From Bog-756 sp963776225 (lineage in GTDB: Bacteria > Actinomycetota > Acidimicrobiia > Acidimicrobiales > RAAP-2): 64,000 nucleotides of DNA. The notes under the pieces are model-generated. The model did no database searches and was not told where the DNA came from. It was given only the letters and a program-made list of their open reading frames with translations. This document shows, piece after piece, positions 1 through 8,207 of this stretch (position 1 is its first letter; each line of letters begins with the position of its first letter). The translations under genes were made by a program, and so were the position numbers. The stretch covers positions 124,001 through 188,000 of the forward strand of contig CAVZLL010000002.1 in the NCBI GenBank assembly GCA_963776225.1. The letters run 5' to 3'.

Positions 1-986
1 TCGGCACCGGCCCGCTTGACCGCGGTGATCTGCTCGAGGGCGACGGCGGGGCCGTCGATCCAGCCGCGCTGCGCCGCCGCTTTGACCATGGCGTACTCCC
101 CGCTCACGTGGAACCCGGCCAGGGGCACGTCGACGAGGGCGCGCACGTCGGCGAGGATGTCGAGATAGGTGAGCGCCGGTTTGACCATGACCATGTCGGC
201 TCCCTCCGCCACGTCGAGCGCGACCTCGGCGAGGGCCTCGCGCCGGTTGCGGGCGTCCTGCTGGTAGCCGCGGCGGTCGCCCCCGTCGGCGATGGTCACG
301 TCGGCCGCTTCGCGGAAGGGACCGTAGAGCGCAGACGCGTACTTGGCCGCGTAGGCAAGCACGGCGGTCTGGGTGTGACCCGCGCCGTCGAGCGCGGTCC
401 GGATGGCGGTCACCTGCCCGTCCATCATCCCGCTGGGCGCGACGACGTCCGCTCCGGCGGCGGCCTGGGCGACGGCCAGCTCGGCGTAGAGGCCGACGGT
501 GGCGTCGTTGTCGACCTCGCCGGTCGCCGGGTCGACCACACCGCAGTGTCCGTGGTCGGTGAACTCGTCGAGACAGCAGTCCGCGATGACCACCACCCGG
601 TCCCCGACCGCCTCACGGACCGACCCGATGGCCCGCCCGGTGATGCCGTCGGGTCGGAGGGCGGCGGAGCCGGTTGCATCCTTGTCCTCCGGCCGGGGAA
701 GCGGGAAGAGGATCACGCCGGGCACGCCCAGGGAGACCAGTCGCTCGACCTCTGTCACCAGGGAGCACACGGTGTGCTGGCTGACCCCCGGGAGGGAAGC
801 CACCGGACGGGGCGCGTCGAGGCCGTCGGCGACGAAGAGGGGGGCGACCAGGTCGTCCGTCGAGAGCGTGGTCTCGGCGACGAGTCGGCGCAGTGCCGCT
901 GTCCGGCGCAGGCGGCGCAGGCGCCGGACCGGGAACCCGGCGACCGGCGCGCCCGACCTGCTGGATGGGGGATCGTCGCTGACCAC
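1..986 (-). CDS. hemB: Delta-aminolevulinic acid dehydratase (porphobilinogen synthase), 3' end cut by window edge
   Basis: Condenses two 5-aminolevulinate molecules to porphobilinogen, the second committed step of tetrapyrrole synthesis, in the cytosol. About 328 residues are visible and only the last 10-15 should lie outside the window. The metal-site segment ADCCLDEFTDHGHCG is clear. It keeps two of the three zinc cysteines of the E. coli site and has Asp at the third, a pattern I recall as common in actinobacteria. The end EYAMVKAAAQRGW...AVKRAGA matches the family C-terminus. The GTG start at 986 is chosen because a TAGGCT box lies 8 nt upstream; an in-frame TTG three codons earlier is possible. 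It lies 28 nt downstream of hemD but appears to have its own leaderless promoter. Confidence 0.95.
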   Translation of the reverse strand, partial: MVSDDPPSSRSGAPVAGFPVRRLRRLRRTAALRRLVAETTLSTDDLVAPLFVADGLDAPRPVASLPGVSQHTVCSLVTEVERLVSLGVPGVILFPLPRPEDKDATGSAALRPDGITGRAIGSVREAVGDRVVVIADCCLDEFTDHGHCGVVDPATGEVDNDATVGLYAELAVAQAAAGADVVAPSGMMDGQVTAIRTALDGAGHTQTAVLAYAAKYASALYGPFREAADVTIADGGDRRGYQQDARNRREALAEVALDVAEGADMVMVKPALTYLDILADVRALVDVPLAGFHVSGEYAMVKAAAQRGWIDGPAVALEQITAVKRAGA

Positions 987-994
987 GGGGCCCA

Positions 995-1000
995 AGCCTA
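995..1000 (-). promoter_or_regulatory. Candidate -10 box of hemB (leaderless)
   Basis: TAGGCT on the minus strand, 8 nt from the hemB GTG, with no Shine-Dalgarno between. It fits the TAnnnT -10 consensus of actinobacterial housekeeping promoters. Confidence 0.5.
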
Positions 1001-1014
1001 CGGGAGGACGGTGC

Positions 1015-1872
1015 TCAGGCCGACGGGAGCGGCCCCTGGCCGGGCACCTCTTCGCTGACGGCGGTCGGGGAGCCGAGTGCTGCGACGAGGGCGCCGACCA
1101 GTCCGTCGAGTGTGTGCTCCCCCGCCTCGGCCGACACCCGGAGACCGGCCGAGCGCACCGCCTCCGACGTGACCGGGCCGATGGTGGCGACGACCGGGGG
1201 GATCGCTGCGGCGCCGAGCAGGGCGACCGTGTGCTCGACCGTGGACGGCGAGGTGAACGCCACCGCGTCGGCGCTCGCGGCCGCGTCGAGCGCCGCGTCG
1301 TCCACCCTGCCGGCGGCGGTCCGGTAGCCCACGGTCTCGTCGACCCGCCACCCCTTGGCGAGCAGACCGGGACCCACGATCTCCCGTGTCGCCTCCGCCC
1401 GTACGTAGAGCACCGTCGCTTCCGCGCCCTCCCGATCCCGGGGCTCCGGTGCCGCGCCAGCCGTCGGGAAGGCCTCGACGAGCGCATCGGAGACGGCGAT
1501 CTCCGGGACCAGATCGGGGACCACTCCGGCCCCGCCGAGTGCGCGCGCGGTCGAGGGTCCGACCGCCGCCCAACGGAGCGAACCGGGTAGGTGGCGCCCA
1601 CCGAGCGCGGCGAGCAACCGGGTCACCGCGTTGGCGGACGTCACCACCACCCACTCGTAGCCGCCGGCTGCCAGCCGGTCGGCGGCTGCGGCCAGCGCGG
1701 CGCCCCCGTCCGGGGGGTCCTCGATGGCGATGACCGGGAGCTCGACGACCCCGGCCCCGAGATCACCCAGCGCGCGGCCCAGATCGGCGGCCTGGTCCCG
1801 CGATCGGGTGATCACCACCCGCCGCCCGGCCAGCGGACGGGGCGTCCCGGGGACGGTCGGACCCGGGTCCAC
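1015..1872 (-). CDS. hemD: Uroporphyrinogen-III synthase
   Basis: Cyclises and inverts ring D of hydroxymethylbilane to give uroporphyrinogen III. The 285-residue protein has the two-lobed HemD pattern: RRVVITRSRDQAADL near the N-terminus, VVVTSANAV around residue 95 and AFTSPSTVEHTVALLG around residue 205. The GTG start at 1872 directly follows the cobA stop codon (TGA then GTG), so it is translationally coupled to the upstream gene. Separate cobA and hemD reading frames are used here; some actinobacteria fuse them. It is part of the hemA-hemC-cobA-hemD block. Confidence 0.93.
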   Translation of the reverse strand: MDPGPTVPGTPRPLAGRRVVITRSRDQAADLGRALGDLGAGVVELPVIAIEDPPDGGAALAAAADRLAAGGYEWVVVTSANAVTRLLAALGGRHLPGSLRWAAVGPSTARALGGAGVVPDLVPEIAVSDALVEAFPTAGAAPEPRDREGAEATVLYVRAEATREIVGPGLLAKGWRVDETVGYRTAAGRVDDAALDAAASADAVAFTSPSTVEHTVALLGAAAIPPVVATIGPVTSEAVRSAGLRVSAEAGEHTLDGLVGALVAALGSPTAVSEEVPGQGPLPSA

Positions 1873-2599
1873 TCAGGAGTGCTCCGGTCCCGGACCGACC
1901 AGGTCGATCCCGGCCACCGGACCGATCACGATGACCGACGGTGCCGGCAGGTCGACGGCGGGCAGTCCCTCGAGGGTGGTGCGCACCACCTGCTGGTCGA
2001 CGGTCGTCCCCCAGTGCACGACCGCAGCCGGGGTGGACGCGGGTCGTCCGGCGGCCATCAGGCGGCCGGCGATGGCGTCGCGCGCCGCCCATTCCCATCA
2101 GGATCACCAGGGTGCCCTCGAGCCGCCCGAGCGACTCCCAGTCGACGCCCGGAAGCGACGGATCGCCGGCGTGGCCGGTGACCACCGTGACCGAGGCGGC
2201 GACCGCCCGGTGGGTGACCGGGATCCCCGCTGCGGCCGGTGCCGCAAATGCGGAGCTCACCCCCGGCACGATCTCGACGTCGACCCCGGCCCGCAGCAGC
2301 GCCTCGGCCTCCTCGCCGCCACGACCGAAGACGAACGGGTCGCCACCCTTGAGGCGCACCACCCGGCGGCCCGAGCGCCCGTGGTGGACCAGGAGGTCGT
2401 TGATCCCGGCCTGGCGGTCCGACTCGCCGGGGGCCTTGCCGACGTCGATGAGCTCGGCCGACTCGGGCGCCAGCGCGAGGAGCTCACGGGCCACGAGCCG
2501 GTCGTAGATCACCACCTCGGACGCGGCGAGCAGATCGGCGCCTCGTCGCGTGAGCAGGCCGGGGTCGCCGGGGCCCGCACCCACCAGGGAGACCGTCAC
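1873..2599 (-). pseudogene. cobA: Uroporphyrinogen-III C-methyltransferase, with a +1 frameshift
   Basis: SAM-dependent methylation of uroporphyrinogen III at C2 and C7 to precorrin-2, the branch point to siroheme and cobalamin. The first frame, from GTG at 2599, carries the family motifs LVGAGPGDPGLLT, YDRLV, VRLKGGDPFVFGRGGEE, VPGVSSAFA and PVTHR. After VILMGMG (about 2088) the frame is lost and the normal C-terminus (GRLMAAGRPASTPAAVVHWG, then QQVVRTTLEGL and a terminal PSVIVIGPVA) continues in another frame to the TGA at 1873. One extra base within 2076-2089 explains this. The start overlaps the hemC stop as GTGA. All motifs on both sides are intact, so a sequencing error is as likely as real inactivation. 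Confidence 0.85.
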
Positions 2600-3564
2600 G
2601 GGACCGGGGTCCAGGGCCCGAAGTCCGCGCCGCCTGCACGGTCGAGCAGGTAGCGGGCCACCGACCTGCCGAGCGCGGGACCGTCCGTGCCGACCTCCGC
2701 GTGGCGCAGCAACACGTGGCCGTCGGCCGAGGCCAGCATCCCGGTGAGCAGCAGCGATCGGCACCCTGCCCCCTCCGGGTCGCCGGTCCGGGCCGCGTGC
2801 GCGCCGACCGGGAGGGTGCACCCCCCGCCGAGCTCGGCCAGGAACGCCCGCTCCGCCGAGAGGTCCTCGTGCGCGCCCGGGTGGTCGATCGCTGCCAGCG
2901 CCTCGCGGGTGCGCCCGTCGTCGGCGCGGCATTCGACGGCGAGCGCCCCCTGGCCCGCCTGGGGGAGCATGGTCGCCGGGTCGAGCACCTCGACCGCCAG
3001 CCCCGGAGGGGGGTCCCAGCCGAGACGGTCGAGCGCCGCCTGCGCGGCGACCACCGCGGTGGCATCGTCGACCCCGGCCCGGGCGAGCCGGGTGGCCAGG
3101 TTGCCGCGCAGGTCGGTGAAGGTGAGGTCGGGACGGAGGTTGGCGAGCTGGACCCGGCGGCGGGCGGAGCCGGTTGCGACGGTCGCGCCGGTCGGCAACT
3201 CCTCGAGTGCCGCGCCCACCAGCACGTCCCGCGGGTCGCCCCGCTCGGGAACCGCGGCGAGCACCAGTCCGGGCACGCCGAGCTCCTCTGCGGCCGGGAG
3301 GTCCTTCGCCGAGTGCACCGCGGCGTCCGCCTCGCCCCGGGTGACCGCGGCCTGCACCTCCTTCACGAAGACCCCCCGGCCCCCGAGGTACGAGAGGGAC
3401 ACGTCCACCCGGCGGTCGCCTTCGGTCTCGACCACCACCAGTGACGACGGCACCCCGGTGGTCCCGAGCAGGTCGGCCACCCGCTGCGCCTGCCAGAGGG
3501 CGAGCGGCGAGCCGCGAGTGGCCAGTCGCAGCGGTCGGGAGGCGGTCGCCGGGGGGGCGGTCAT
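2596..3564 (-). CDS. hemC: Hydroxymethylbilane synthase (porphobilinogen deaminase)
   Basis: Polymerises four porphobilinogens into hydroxymethylbilane using a covalently bound dipyrromethane cofactor. The 322-residue protein starts MTAPP and then has RLATRGSPLALWQA, the VHSAKDLP segment and RRVQLANLRPDL. The cofactor-binding cysteine sits in ELGGGCTLPVGAHA about 75 residues from the end. The ATG at 3564 is preferred over a longer in-frame extension because the family N-terminus begins there and hemA ends just 23 bp upstream. The end overlaps cobA by GTGA. Confidence 0.95.
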   Translation of the reverse strand: MTAPPATASRPLRLATRGSPLALWQAQRVADLLGTTGVPSSLVVVETEGDRRVDVSLSYLGGRGVFVKEVQAAVTRGEADAAVHSAKDLPAAEELGVPGLVLAAVPERGDPRDVLVGAALEELPTGATVATGSARRRVQLANLRPDLTFTDLRGNLATRLARAGVDDATAVVAAQAALDRLGWDPPPGLAVEVLDPATMLPQAGQGALAVECRADDGRTREALAAIDHPGAHEDLSAERAFLAELGGGCTLPVGAHAARTGDPEGAGCRSLLLTGMLASADGHVLLRHAEVGTDGPALGRSVARYLLDRAGGADFGPWTPVP

Positions 3565-3587
3565 CGAGTCGACGGCCCGGTCACGTG

Positions 3588-4871
3588 CTACAGATCGAAC
3601 AGCGCGCGGAGCGCCTCGACGAGGCGCTCGCCCCGCGGCGTTCCGGCGGCCTCCTTGAGGGTGACCGTCGGTTGGTGCAGGAGCTTGGCCATCATCGCCC
3701 TGGTCACCTCGTCGACCTGGTCCCACTGCTCGTCGGTCAGCCCGGAGCGTCGGGTGCGGCGTCGGTCGAGCTCGGTGCGCCTGGCCTCCTCGACCCGCGA
3801 GCGGAGCGCCGACACGAGGGGCGCCGCGTCACGGGCCCGGGAGGCCACCCGGTAGCGCTCGACCTCGTCGGAGACGATGGCGGTGGCCGCGGCCACCTCG
3901 TCCTGGCGGCCGGAGACCGCCTCGGCCACGGCGGCCCGGAGCATCCCCATGTCGACCAGGTCCAGGCCGTCGAGATCGGAGGCAGCCGGCTCCACGTTGC
4001 GGGGCACCCCGAGGTCGACCACCAGCAGGGCGGGTGATCCGTGGCGTCCGGTCAGGGTCTCCTCGAGCAGCGCCCGATCGATGATCGGGTGCGAGGTCCC
4101 GACGGTGGTGAAGACCACGTCCGCTCCGGACAGGACCGTACCGAGGTCGTCGAGGGGCCGGGCCTCGATCATCGGGGCGACCGTGTCGGGCAGCGACGCC
4201 ACGAGCGTCTCGACCCGCTCGGTGGTCCGGTTGGCCACGACCAGCCGCTCGACCCGGTGCCCGGCGAGTGCCTGGGCGACCCCCTCCCCCATCTCTCCTG
4301 CGCCGACCACCGCGACCCGCGCACCGCGCAGGCCACCGTGCCGGCGGTCGGCGGCGAGTGCCACCGCGCCGTAGGAGAGCGAGGTGATCCCGCGGGCGAT
4401 GGCCGTCTCCGAACGGACCCGCTTCCCGGTCTCGACCGCGTGACGGAAGAGGGCGCCGAGCACCGGCCCGCACACCGATTCCCCCTGGGCCCGTTCCCAG
4501 GCCCGTCGGACCTGGCCGAGGACCTCGGACTCGCCGAGGACCGCCGAGTCGAGTCCCGCCGCCACGGTGAACAGATGGGTGGCGACGTCGTCGTCGAAGC
4601 GGATGCTGCAGTACTCGGCCAGCGACCCGGTGGGGAGGCCGCTCACCTCGGAGAGGAACTCCTGGAGCTCGGCGACCCCGTCATGGAACCGTTCGACCAC
4701 CGCGTAGACCTCGGTGCGCAGACACGTCGACAGGAGCACCGCCTCGGAGAGGTTGGGCTGGTCGCGCAGGCGACCGAGCGCCTTGGGCAGCCCGCCGTCG
4801 GTGACCGAGACCCGGTCGACCAGGTCGAGCGGCGCGTGCTCCTGCTCGATTCCGACGACGATCACCGACAC
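3588..4871 (-). CDS. hemA: Glutamyl-tRNA reductase
   Basis: Reduces glutamyl-tRNA(Glu) to glutamate-1-semialdehyde with NADPH, the first step of the C5 heme pathway. The 427-residue protein has the catalytic cysteine in LLSTCLRTEVYAV (about residue 50), the GESEVLGQVRRAW segment near 120 and the Rossmann motif VAVVGAGEMGEGVA near 190. The GTG start at 4871 aligns with the usual MSxxVVG N-terminus. A short leader ORF overlaps this start by 10 nt, so initiation may depend on its translation. hemL, needed for the next step, is not in the window. In streptomycetes rex and hemACD are also adjacent and Rex-regulated; regulation here is inferred from that synteny. Confidence 0.95.
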   Translation of the reverse strand: MSVIVVGIEQEHAPLDLVDRVSVTDGGLPKALGRLRDQPNLSEAVLLSTCLRTEVYAVVERFHDGVAELQEFLSEVSGLPTGSLAEYCSIRFDDDVATHLFTVAAGLDSAVLGESEVLGQVRRAWERAQGESVCGPVLGALFRHAVETGKRVRSETAIARGITSLSYGAVALAADRRHGGLRGARVAVVGAGEMGEGVAQALAGHRVERLVVANRTTERVETLVASLPDTVAPMIEARPLDDLGTVLSGADVVFTTVGTSHPIIDRALLEETLTGRHGSPALLVVDLGVPRNVEPAASDLDGLDLVDMGMLRAAVAEAVSGRQDEVAAATAIVSDEVERYRVASRARDAAPLVSALRSRVEEARRTELDRRRTRRSGLTDEQWDQVDEVTRAMMAKLLHQPTVTLKEAAGTPRGERLVEALRALFDL

Positions 4872-4960
4872 GGGACCACCGCCTCACCGTCTGCGTTCAC
4901 TCGGTCGCTCATTTGATCACGTTCTGTCGGCTCGTCCGCCGGTACGTCGAAGGGACGCAC
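4862..4960 (-). CDS. Candidate 32-codon leader ORF upstream of and overlapping hemA
   Basis: A GTG at 4960 lies exactly 6 nt after a TAGGGT box, the same geometry as the leaderless genes elsewhere in the window. The frame runs 32 codons (MRPFDVPADEPTERDQ, then MSDRVNADGEAVVPCR) and its TGA at 4864-4862 falls inside the first codons of hemA. hemA itself has only a weak Shine-Dalgarno. A cis-acting leader that couples or attenuates hemA translation is an inference. It may also be chance; only length, position and start geometry support it. Confidence 0.35.
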   Translation of the reverse strand: MRPFDVPADEPTERDQMSDRVNADGEAVVPCR

Positions 4961-4966
4961 ACCTCA

Positions 4967-4972
4967 ACCCTA
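4967..4972 (-). promoter_or_regulatory. Candidate -10 box for the hemA operon
   Basis: TAGGGT on the minus strand. A transcript starting 6-7 nt downstream would begin at or next to the GTG of the 32-codon leader ORF and place hemA about 90 nt from the 5' end. I looked for a clean Rex-type inverted repeat in 4872-5090 and did not find one. Confidence 0.4.
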
Positions 4973-5090
4973 CCGAGGAGGGGCATCCGGCGGTCCGGAT
5001 CGGCGTCCGGTGGCGATACAGCTTCGCGGTCCGGGCCTGCCGACCGCCAGTCGCGCGCCGGCCCGGTGCGGTGGGCCGGGAAGGTCCGGT

Positions 5091-5849
5091 TCAGTCGCCC
5101 GGGTTGGGCGCCGGGCCCGGGCTCAGGCCGATCGAGCGGATGACCGGCATGCGCTCCTCCGACTCGTCCGCGGCCCTGCGCGCTTGGTAGAAGCTCATGA
5201 CCTGGAGCTCGATGCTCAGGTCGACGTAGCGGAGCAGGACATCGGAGGGCACCTCGAGCACCCGCGGTGCGAAGTTGAGGAGGGAGCGCACCCCTGCGGC
5301 GACCATCTGATCGGCCACCCGCTGGGCGACGGGTGCCGGCGTGGTGATCACCCCGATGGCCAAGGGCTCGTCGGCCGCGATGGCGGGCAGCTCGTCGGGG
5401 TGGCGGACCAGCACGCCGTCCAACCGGTCGCCGATGATTGCGGGGTCGGTGTCCAACAGGGCGGTCACCCGGAAATTGCGTGCCGCGAACCCCTGGGAGC
5501 GGGCGAGCGCCCGGCCCAGGTTCCCGATCCCGGCGATGACCACCGGCCAGACCCGGTCGAGTCCGAGCTGGCGGTCGATCTGCTCGATGAGGAACGCGGT
5601 GTCGTAGCCGGCGCCGCGGGTGCCGAAGGAGCCGAGGAGGGAGAGGTCCTTCCGGACCTTGGCCGCATTGACCTGGGCAGCCGATGCGAGGAGCTCCGAG
5701 GAGACGGTGGCGGTACCGGAGCGCAGCAGCTCCTCGAGGATGCGTTGATAGACCGGCAGCCTGGCGACGGTGGCCTCGGGGATGCGCCTCCCCGCGCTCG
5801 ATGCCACGGGACGTGGCGCACCGCTCGGATCCGGGGACCGGGGGGACAC
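5091..5849 (-). CDS. rex: Redox-sensing transcriptional repressor Rex
   Basis: Senses the NADH/NAD+ ratio and represses respiratory and fermentative genes when NADH is low. The 252-residue protein has an N-terminal winged helix (IPEATVARLPVYQRILEEL, then the ASAAQVNAAKVRKDLSLLG recognition region), a Rossmann fold starting VVIAGIGNLGRALA near residue 105, and a C-terminal domain-swap helix (SIELQVMSFYQARR). The GTG start at 5849 has TACGAT 8 nt upstream. Its position just upstream of hemA on the same strand matches the rex-hem organisation of other actinobacteria and suggests redox control of heme supply. Confidence 0.95.
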   Translation of the reverse strand: MSPRSPDPSGAPRPVASSAGRRIPEATVARLPVYQRILEELLRSGTATVSSELLASAAQVNAAKVRKDLSLLGSFGTRGAGYDTAFLIEQIDRQLGLDRVWPVVIAGIGNLGRALARSQGFAARNFRVTALLDTDPAIIGDRLDGVLVRHPDELPAIAADEPLAIGVITTPAPVAQRVADQMVAAGVRSLLNFAPRVLEVPSDVLLRYVDLSIELQVMSFYQARRAADESEERMPVIRSIGLSPGPAPNPGD

Positions 5850-5857
5850 TGGCCTGG

Positions 5858-5863
5858 ATCGTA
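5858..5863 (-). promoter_or_regulatory. Candidate -10 box of rex (leaderless)
   Basis: TACGAT on the minus strand, 8 nt before the rex GTG, with no Shine-Dalgarno. Confidence 0.45.
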
Positions 5864-5912
5864 GGACGGGGCGGGCGGCGGGCGGAAGCCCGACCGGGCC
5901 GGGCGGTCCGGA

Positions 5913-6830
5913 TCAGCCGGCCGGCCGCACCGCCACCGCCCGCCCGGGGCCGACGATGCCCAGGTGGGCTGCGGCCGAGGACCGGTCGAGCACCAGGGCC
6001 GGCCGGGCGTTGGCGTCGAGGAGGATTCCGGGCTGACCCGCCTCGAGGTCCCCGAACGCGGCGACCCGGCGAGCCTCGATCCAGCCACCGAATCCCGGCG
6101 GGAGGGCAGCGGTCCGGTGCGCGGGGGTGCCCCTCGGGACCGGGCCCGGACCGAGCGCGACCTGCAGGGTCTCCCCGGGGTGTCCGAGGATGTCGGCGGC
6201 CGCGTCGGGCTCGACGTCGAGCTGGACGTTGCCGAAGCGGTCGACCCACCCGACGGAGGTGACCAGGACCGGGCCGGCCCCGGTCACGGGCTCCGTTCCC
6301 GGTGCTCCCGGCCGCACCAGCGTCCCCGGGTCGACCGACGGACCGAGGTCGTCGGGATCGCGCCCGAGTGCCAGATGGGCCGCGGCGGGAGCGAAGACGT
6401 CCCGCCCGTCGAAGGTGCCTCCGGCCGGGGACCGGGCCGACCGGCCACTGGTGGGCACCACCACCCGCTCGGCGCCGCCGAGCGCGTCCGCCGCGGGGAC
6501 CAGCAGGCCGTTGTCCGGTCCGACCAACCAGGCCGGTCCGCCGCTCGCCCGGACCCCGACGGCCAACGGACGCCGATCGGTCCCGACCCCGGGGTCGACC
6601 ACCGCCAGCACGACCCCGGTACCGAGGTGTGGGACGGCGCGGGCCAGGAGGGCGGCGCCGAAGGCCACGTCGAACGGAGGGATCCGGTGCGAGAGGTCGA
6701 TCACCGCCACCGAGGGGGCGTGCCGGTGGAGCACCGCGTGCACGACACCCACGAACTCGTCGTCGAGTCCGTAGTCAGAGAGGAAGTAGACGGCCGGCGC
6801 CTCGGCCGTGGCCGAGCCGGGCGGGGTCAC
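5913..6830 (-). CDS. SAM hydroxide adenosyltransferase (DUF62 family)
   Basis: The family hydrolyses S-adenosylmethionine to adenosine and methionine; related fluorinases and chlorinases use halide instead. The 305-residue protein begins with the typical YFLSDYGLDDEFVGV. VVDPGVGTDRRPLAV and LVGPDNGLL, both hallmark SAM-site segments, follow, then a C-terminal beta-barrel domain with GWVDRFGNVQLDV. The GTG start at 6830 overlaps the proC stop (GTGA), fixing the start despite a much longer open frame upstream. The physiological role is uncertain; it could be SAM turnover. Confidence 0.88.
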   Translation of the reverse strand: MTPPGSATAEAPAVYFLSDYGLDDEFVGVVHAVLHRHAPSVAVIDLSHRIPPFDVAFGAALLARAVPHLGTGVVLAVVDPGVGTDRRPLAVGVRASGGPAWLVGPDNGLLVPAADALGGAERVVVPTSGRSARSPAGGTFDGRDVFAPAAAHLALGRDPDDLGPSVDPGTLVRPGAPGTEPVTGAGPVLVTSVGWVDRFGNVQLDVEPDAAADILGHPGETLQVALGPGPVPRGTPAHRTAALPPGFGGWIEARRVAAFGDLEAGQPGILLDANARPALVLDRSSAAAHLGIVGPGRAVAVRPAG

Positions 6831-7618
6831 CGGCCCAGCTGCCTCGACCGTTCGGCGGCCGCGGCCACCGCCTCGATGAACGCCGAGCGGACCGCCTTCA
6901 GCTCGAGGGTCCGCAGCGCCGCCGCCGTTGTCCCCCCCGGCGAGGTCACCGCGGCCCGCAGCTCGGCGGGATCGTCGCCCGTCTCGTCGAGCATGCGCGA
7001 CGACCCGAGCAGCGTGCCCACCACCAGCCGTCGGCTCGACTCGCGGGGAAGCCCTGCACTGACCCCGGCCTCGATCAGCGCCTCGGCGACCAGGAAGACG
7101 TACGCGGGTCCCGACCCGGAGACGGCGGTCACCGCGTCGAGGTGCCGTTCCGGCAGCCGGACCACGATGCCGACCGCGCCGAGGATCCCCTCGGCCCAGT
7201 CCAGGTCGGCCTCGGTCGCCGCGCTGCCACCGGACAGTCCGGCGACGCCGGCGCCGATGAGGGCGGGCGTGTTGGGCATCGCGCGGACCACCACGCTGCC
7301 GGCGGGCAACGCTGCCTCGAGACGGGCCGAGCCGAGACCGGCGACGACCGAGAGCACCCGCCGCACCCCGGTGGACGCCAGGGTGCCGAGCACGGTCTCG
7401 GCGACCTCCGGCTTCACCGCCAGGACGACGTCCTCGGCCTCCGCCGGGCCGGCCGTCACGGTGAGCCCGGGGTGCGCCTCCTCCAGACGCCGGCGGCGGG
7501 ACGGGTCGGTCTCGCTCACCCAGAGGTCGCCCGCCTCGGCCCAACCCGCGCCGAGCAGCCCGGTCACCAGGGCCCCGCCCATCGTCCCGCCGCCGACCAC
7601 CAGGAGCTTCGGAGCCAT
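6827..7618 (-). CDS. proC: Pyrroline-5-carboxylate reductase
   Basis: Final step of proline synthesis: NAD(P)H reduction of 1-pyrroline-5-carboxylate. The 263-residue protein has the Rossmann start LLVVGGGTMGGALV, then VVLAVKPEVAETVL, VRAMPNTPALIGAGV, and the family signature near the C-terminus (AVSGSGPAYVFLVAEALIEA, later VTSPGGTTAAAL). The ATG at 7618 is chosen over an upstream extension because the Rossmann strand begins there and TAGCGT lies 8 nt upstream. The downstream SAM hydrolase gene overlaps by 4 nt. Confidence 0.95.
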   Translation of the reverse strand: MAPKLLVVGGGTMGGALVTGLLGAGWAEAGDLWVSETDPSRRRRLEEAHPGLTVTAGPAEAEDVVLAVKPEVAETVLGTLASTGVRRVLSVVAGLGSARLEAALPAGSVVVRAMPNTPALIGAGVAGLSGGSAATEADLDWAEGILGAVGIVVRLPERHLDAVTAVSGSGPAYVFLVAEALIEAGVSAGLPRESSRRLVVGTLLGSSRMLDETGDDPAELRAAVTSPGGTTAAALRTLELKAVRSAFIEAVAAAAERSRQLGR

Positions 7619-7626
7619 GGGGGCGA

Positions 7627-7632
7627 ACGCTA
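7627..7632 (-). promoter_or_regulatory. Candidate -10 box of proC (leaderless)
   Basis: TAGCGT on the minus strand, 8 nt before the proC ATG. Confidence 0.45.
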
Positions 7633-7688
7633 CCAGTGGGCCCTCTGCGGCCCCGGAGGCCGTCCCACGCTCGATCGCGCGGCGCGGG

Positions 7689-8207
7689 TCAGGACGTGGC
7701 GGCCGGGCCTCTCGACCGCGGTCGCCGGTAGCGCCCTTCGTAGCCGATCGACATCGCGGTCGGGAAGCATTCGTCGGTGTAGGCGAGCGACGCACCGACG
7801 ATCCGGTCGAGCTCGTCGTCGTCCACCCGCGAGACCGGAACCCGTCCCACGAGGTAGATGGCGTCCTCGGCGCCGAGGGCGAAGGAGACGCCGGCCAGAT
7901 CGGCGTTGCGACGGAGCAGGTACTCCCAGGTCGCCTCCGTGTTGGTCTCCGGCGCGGGCATGAACTGCGCCTCGTGGCGGAGGGTCCGCTGGCGCAAGGT
8001 CAGCCAGACCGTCACGAATTCCTTCTCCTCGCCGCGCAGCCGGAGGTACCAGCGCGGGGCGCCGGTGATCGGATCGCCGCCGACCTGACGGTCGACCGCC
8101 ACCAGCGCACCGCCGGTCGCCAGCTCGCGGGCGGCCCATGCGTCGATGCGGGCGCAGACCTGCTCACGCTCGGCCGGGCTGAGGACGCCGGCCCACTCGT
8201 CGGTCAC
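7689..8207 (-). CDS. YbjN domain-containing protein
   Basis: A 172-residue cytosolic protein of the YbjN family, which shares a fold with type III secretion chaperones. Its biochemical function is not established. Typical segments are FVTVWLTLRQRTLRHEAQFMP in the middle and the LLRRNADLAGVSFALGAEDAIYLVGRVPVS region. The GTG at 8207 overlaps the mshA stop as GTGA, so it is co-translated with mshA. The same mshA-ybjN order occurs in mycobacteria (Rv0486-Rv0487), which supports a role tied to mycothiol or redox balance by association only. Confidence 0.85.
   Translation of the reverse strand: MTDEWAGVLSPAEREQVCARIDAWAARELATGGALVAVDRQVGGDPITGAPRWYLRLRGEEKEFVTVWLTLRQRTLRHEAQFMPAPETNTEATWEYLLRRNADLAGVSFALGAEDAIYLVGRVPVSRVDDDELDRIVGASLAYTDECFPTAMSIGYEGRYRRPRSRGPAATS

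Noticed and set aside
4872..5090. Search for a Rex operator in front of hemA
   Set aside because: No convincing TTGTGAA-type inverted repeat is visible; regulation by Rex rests only on gene order.
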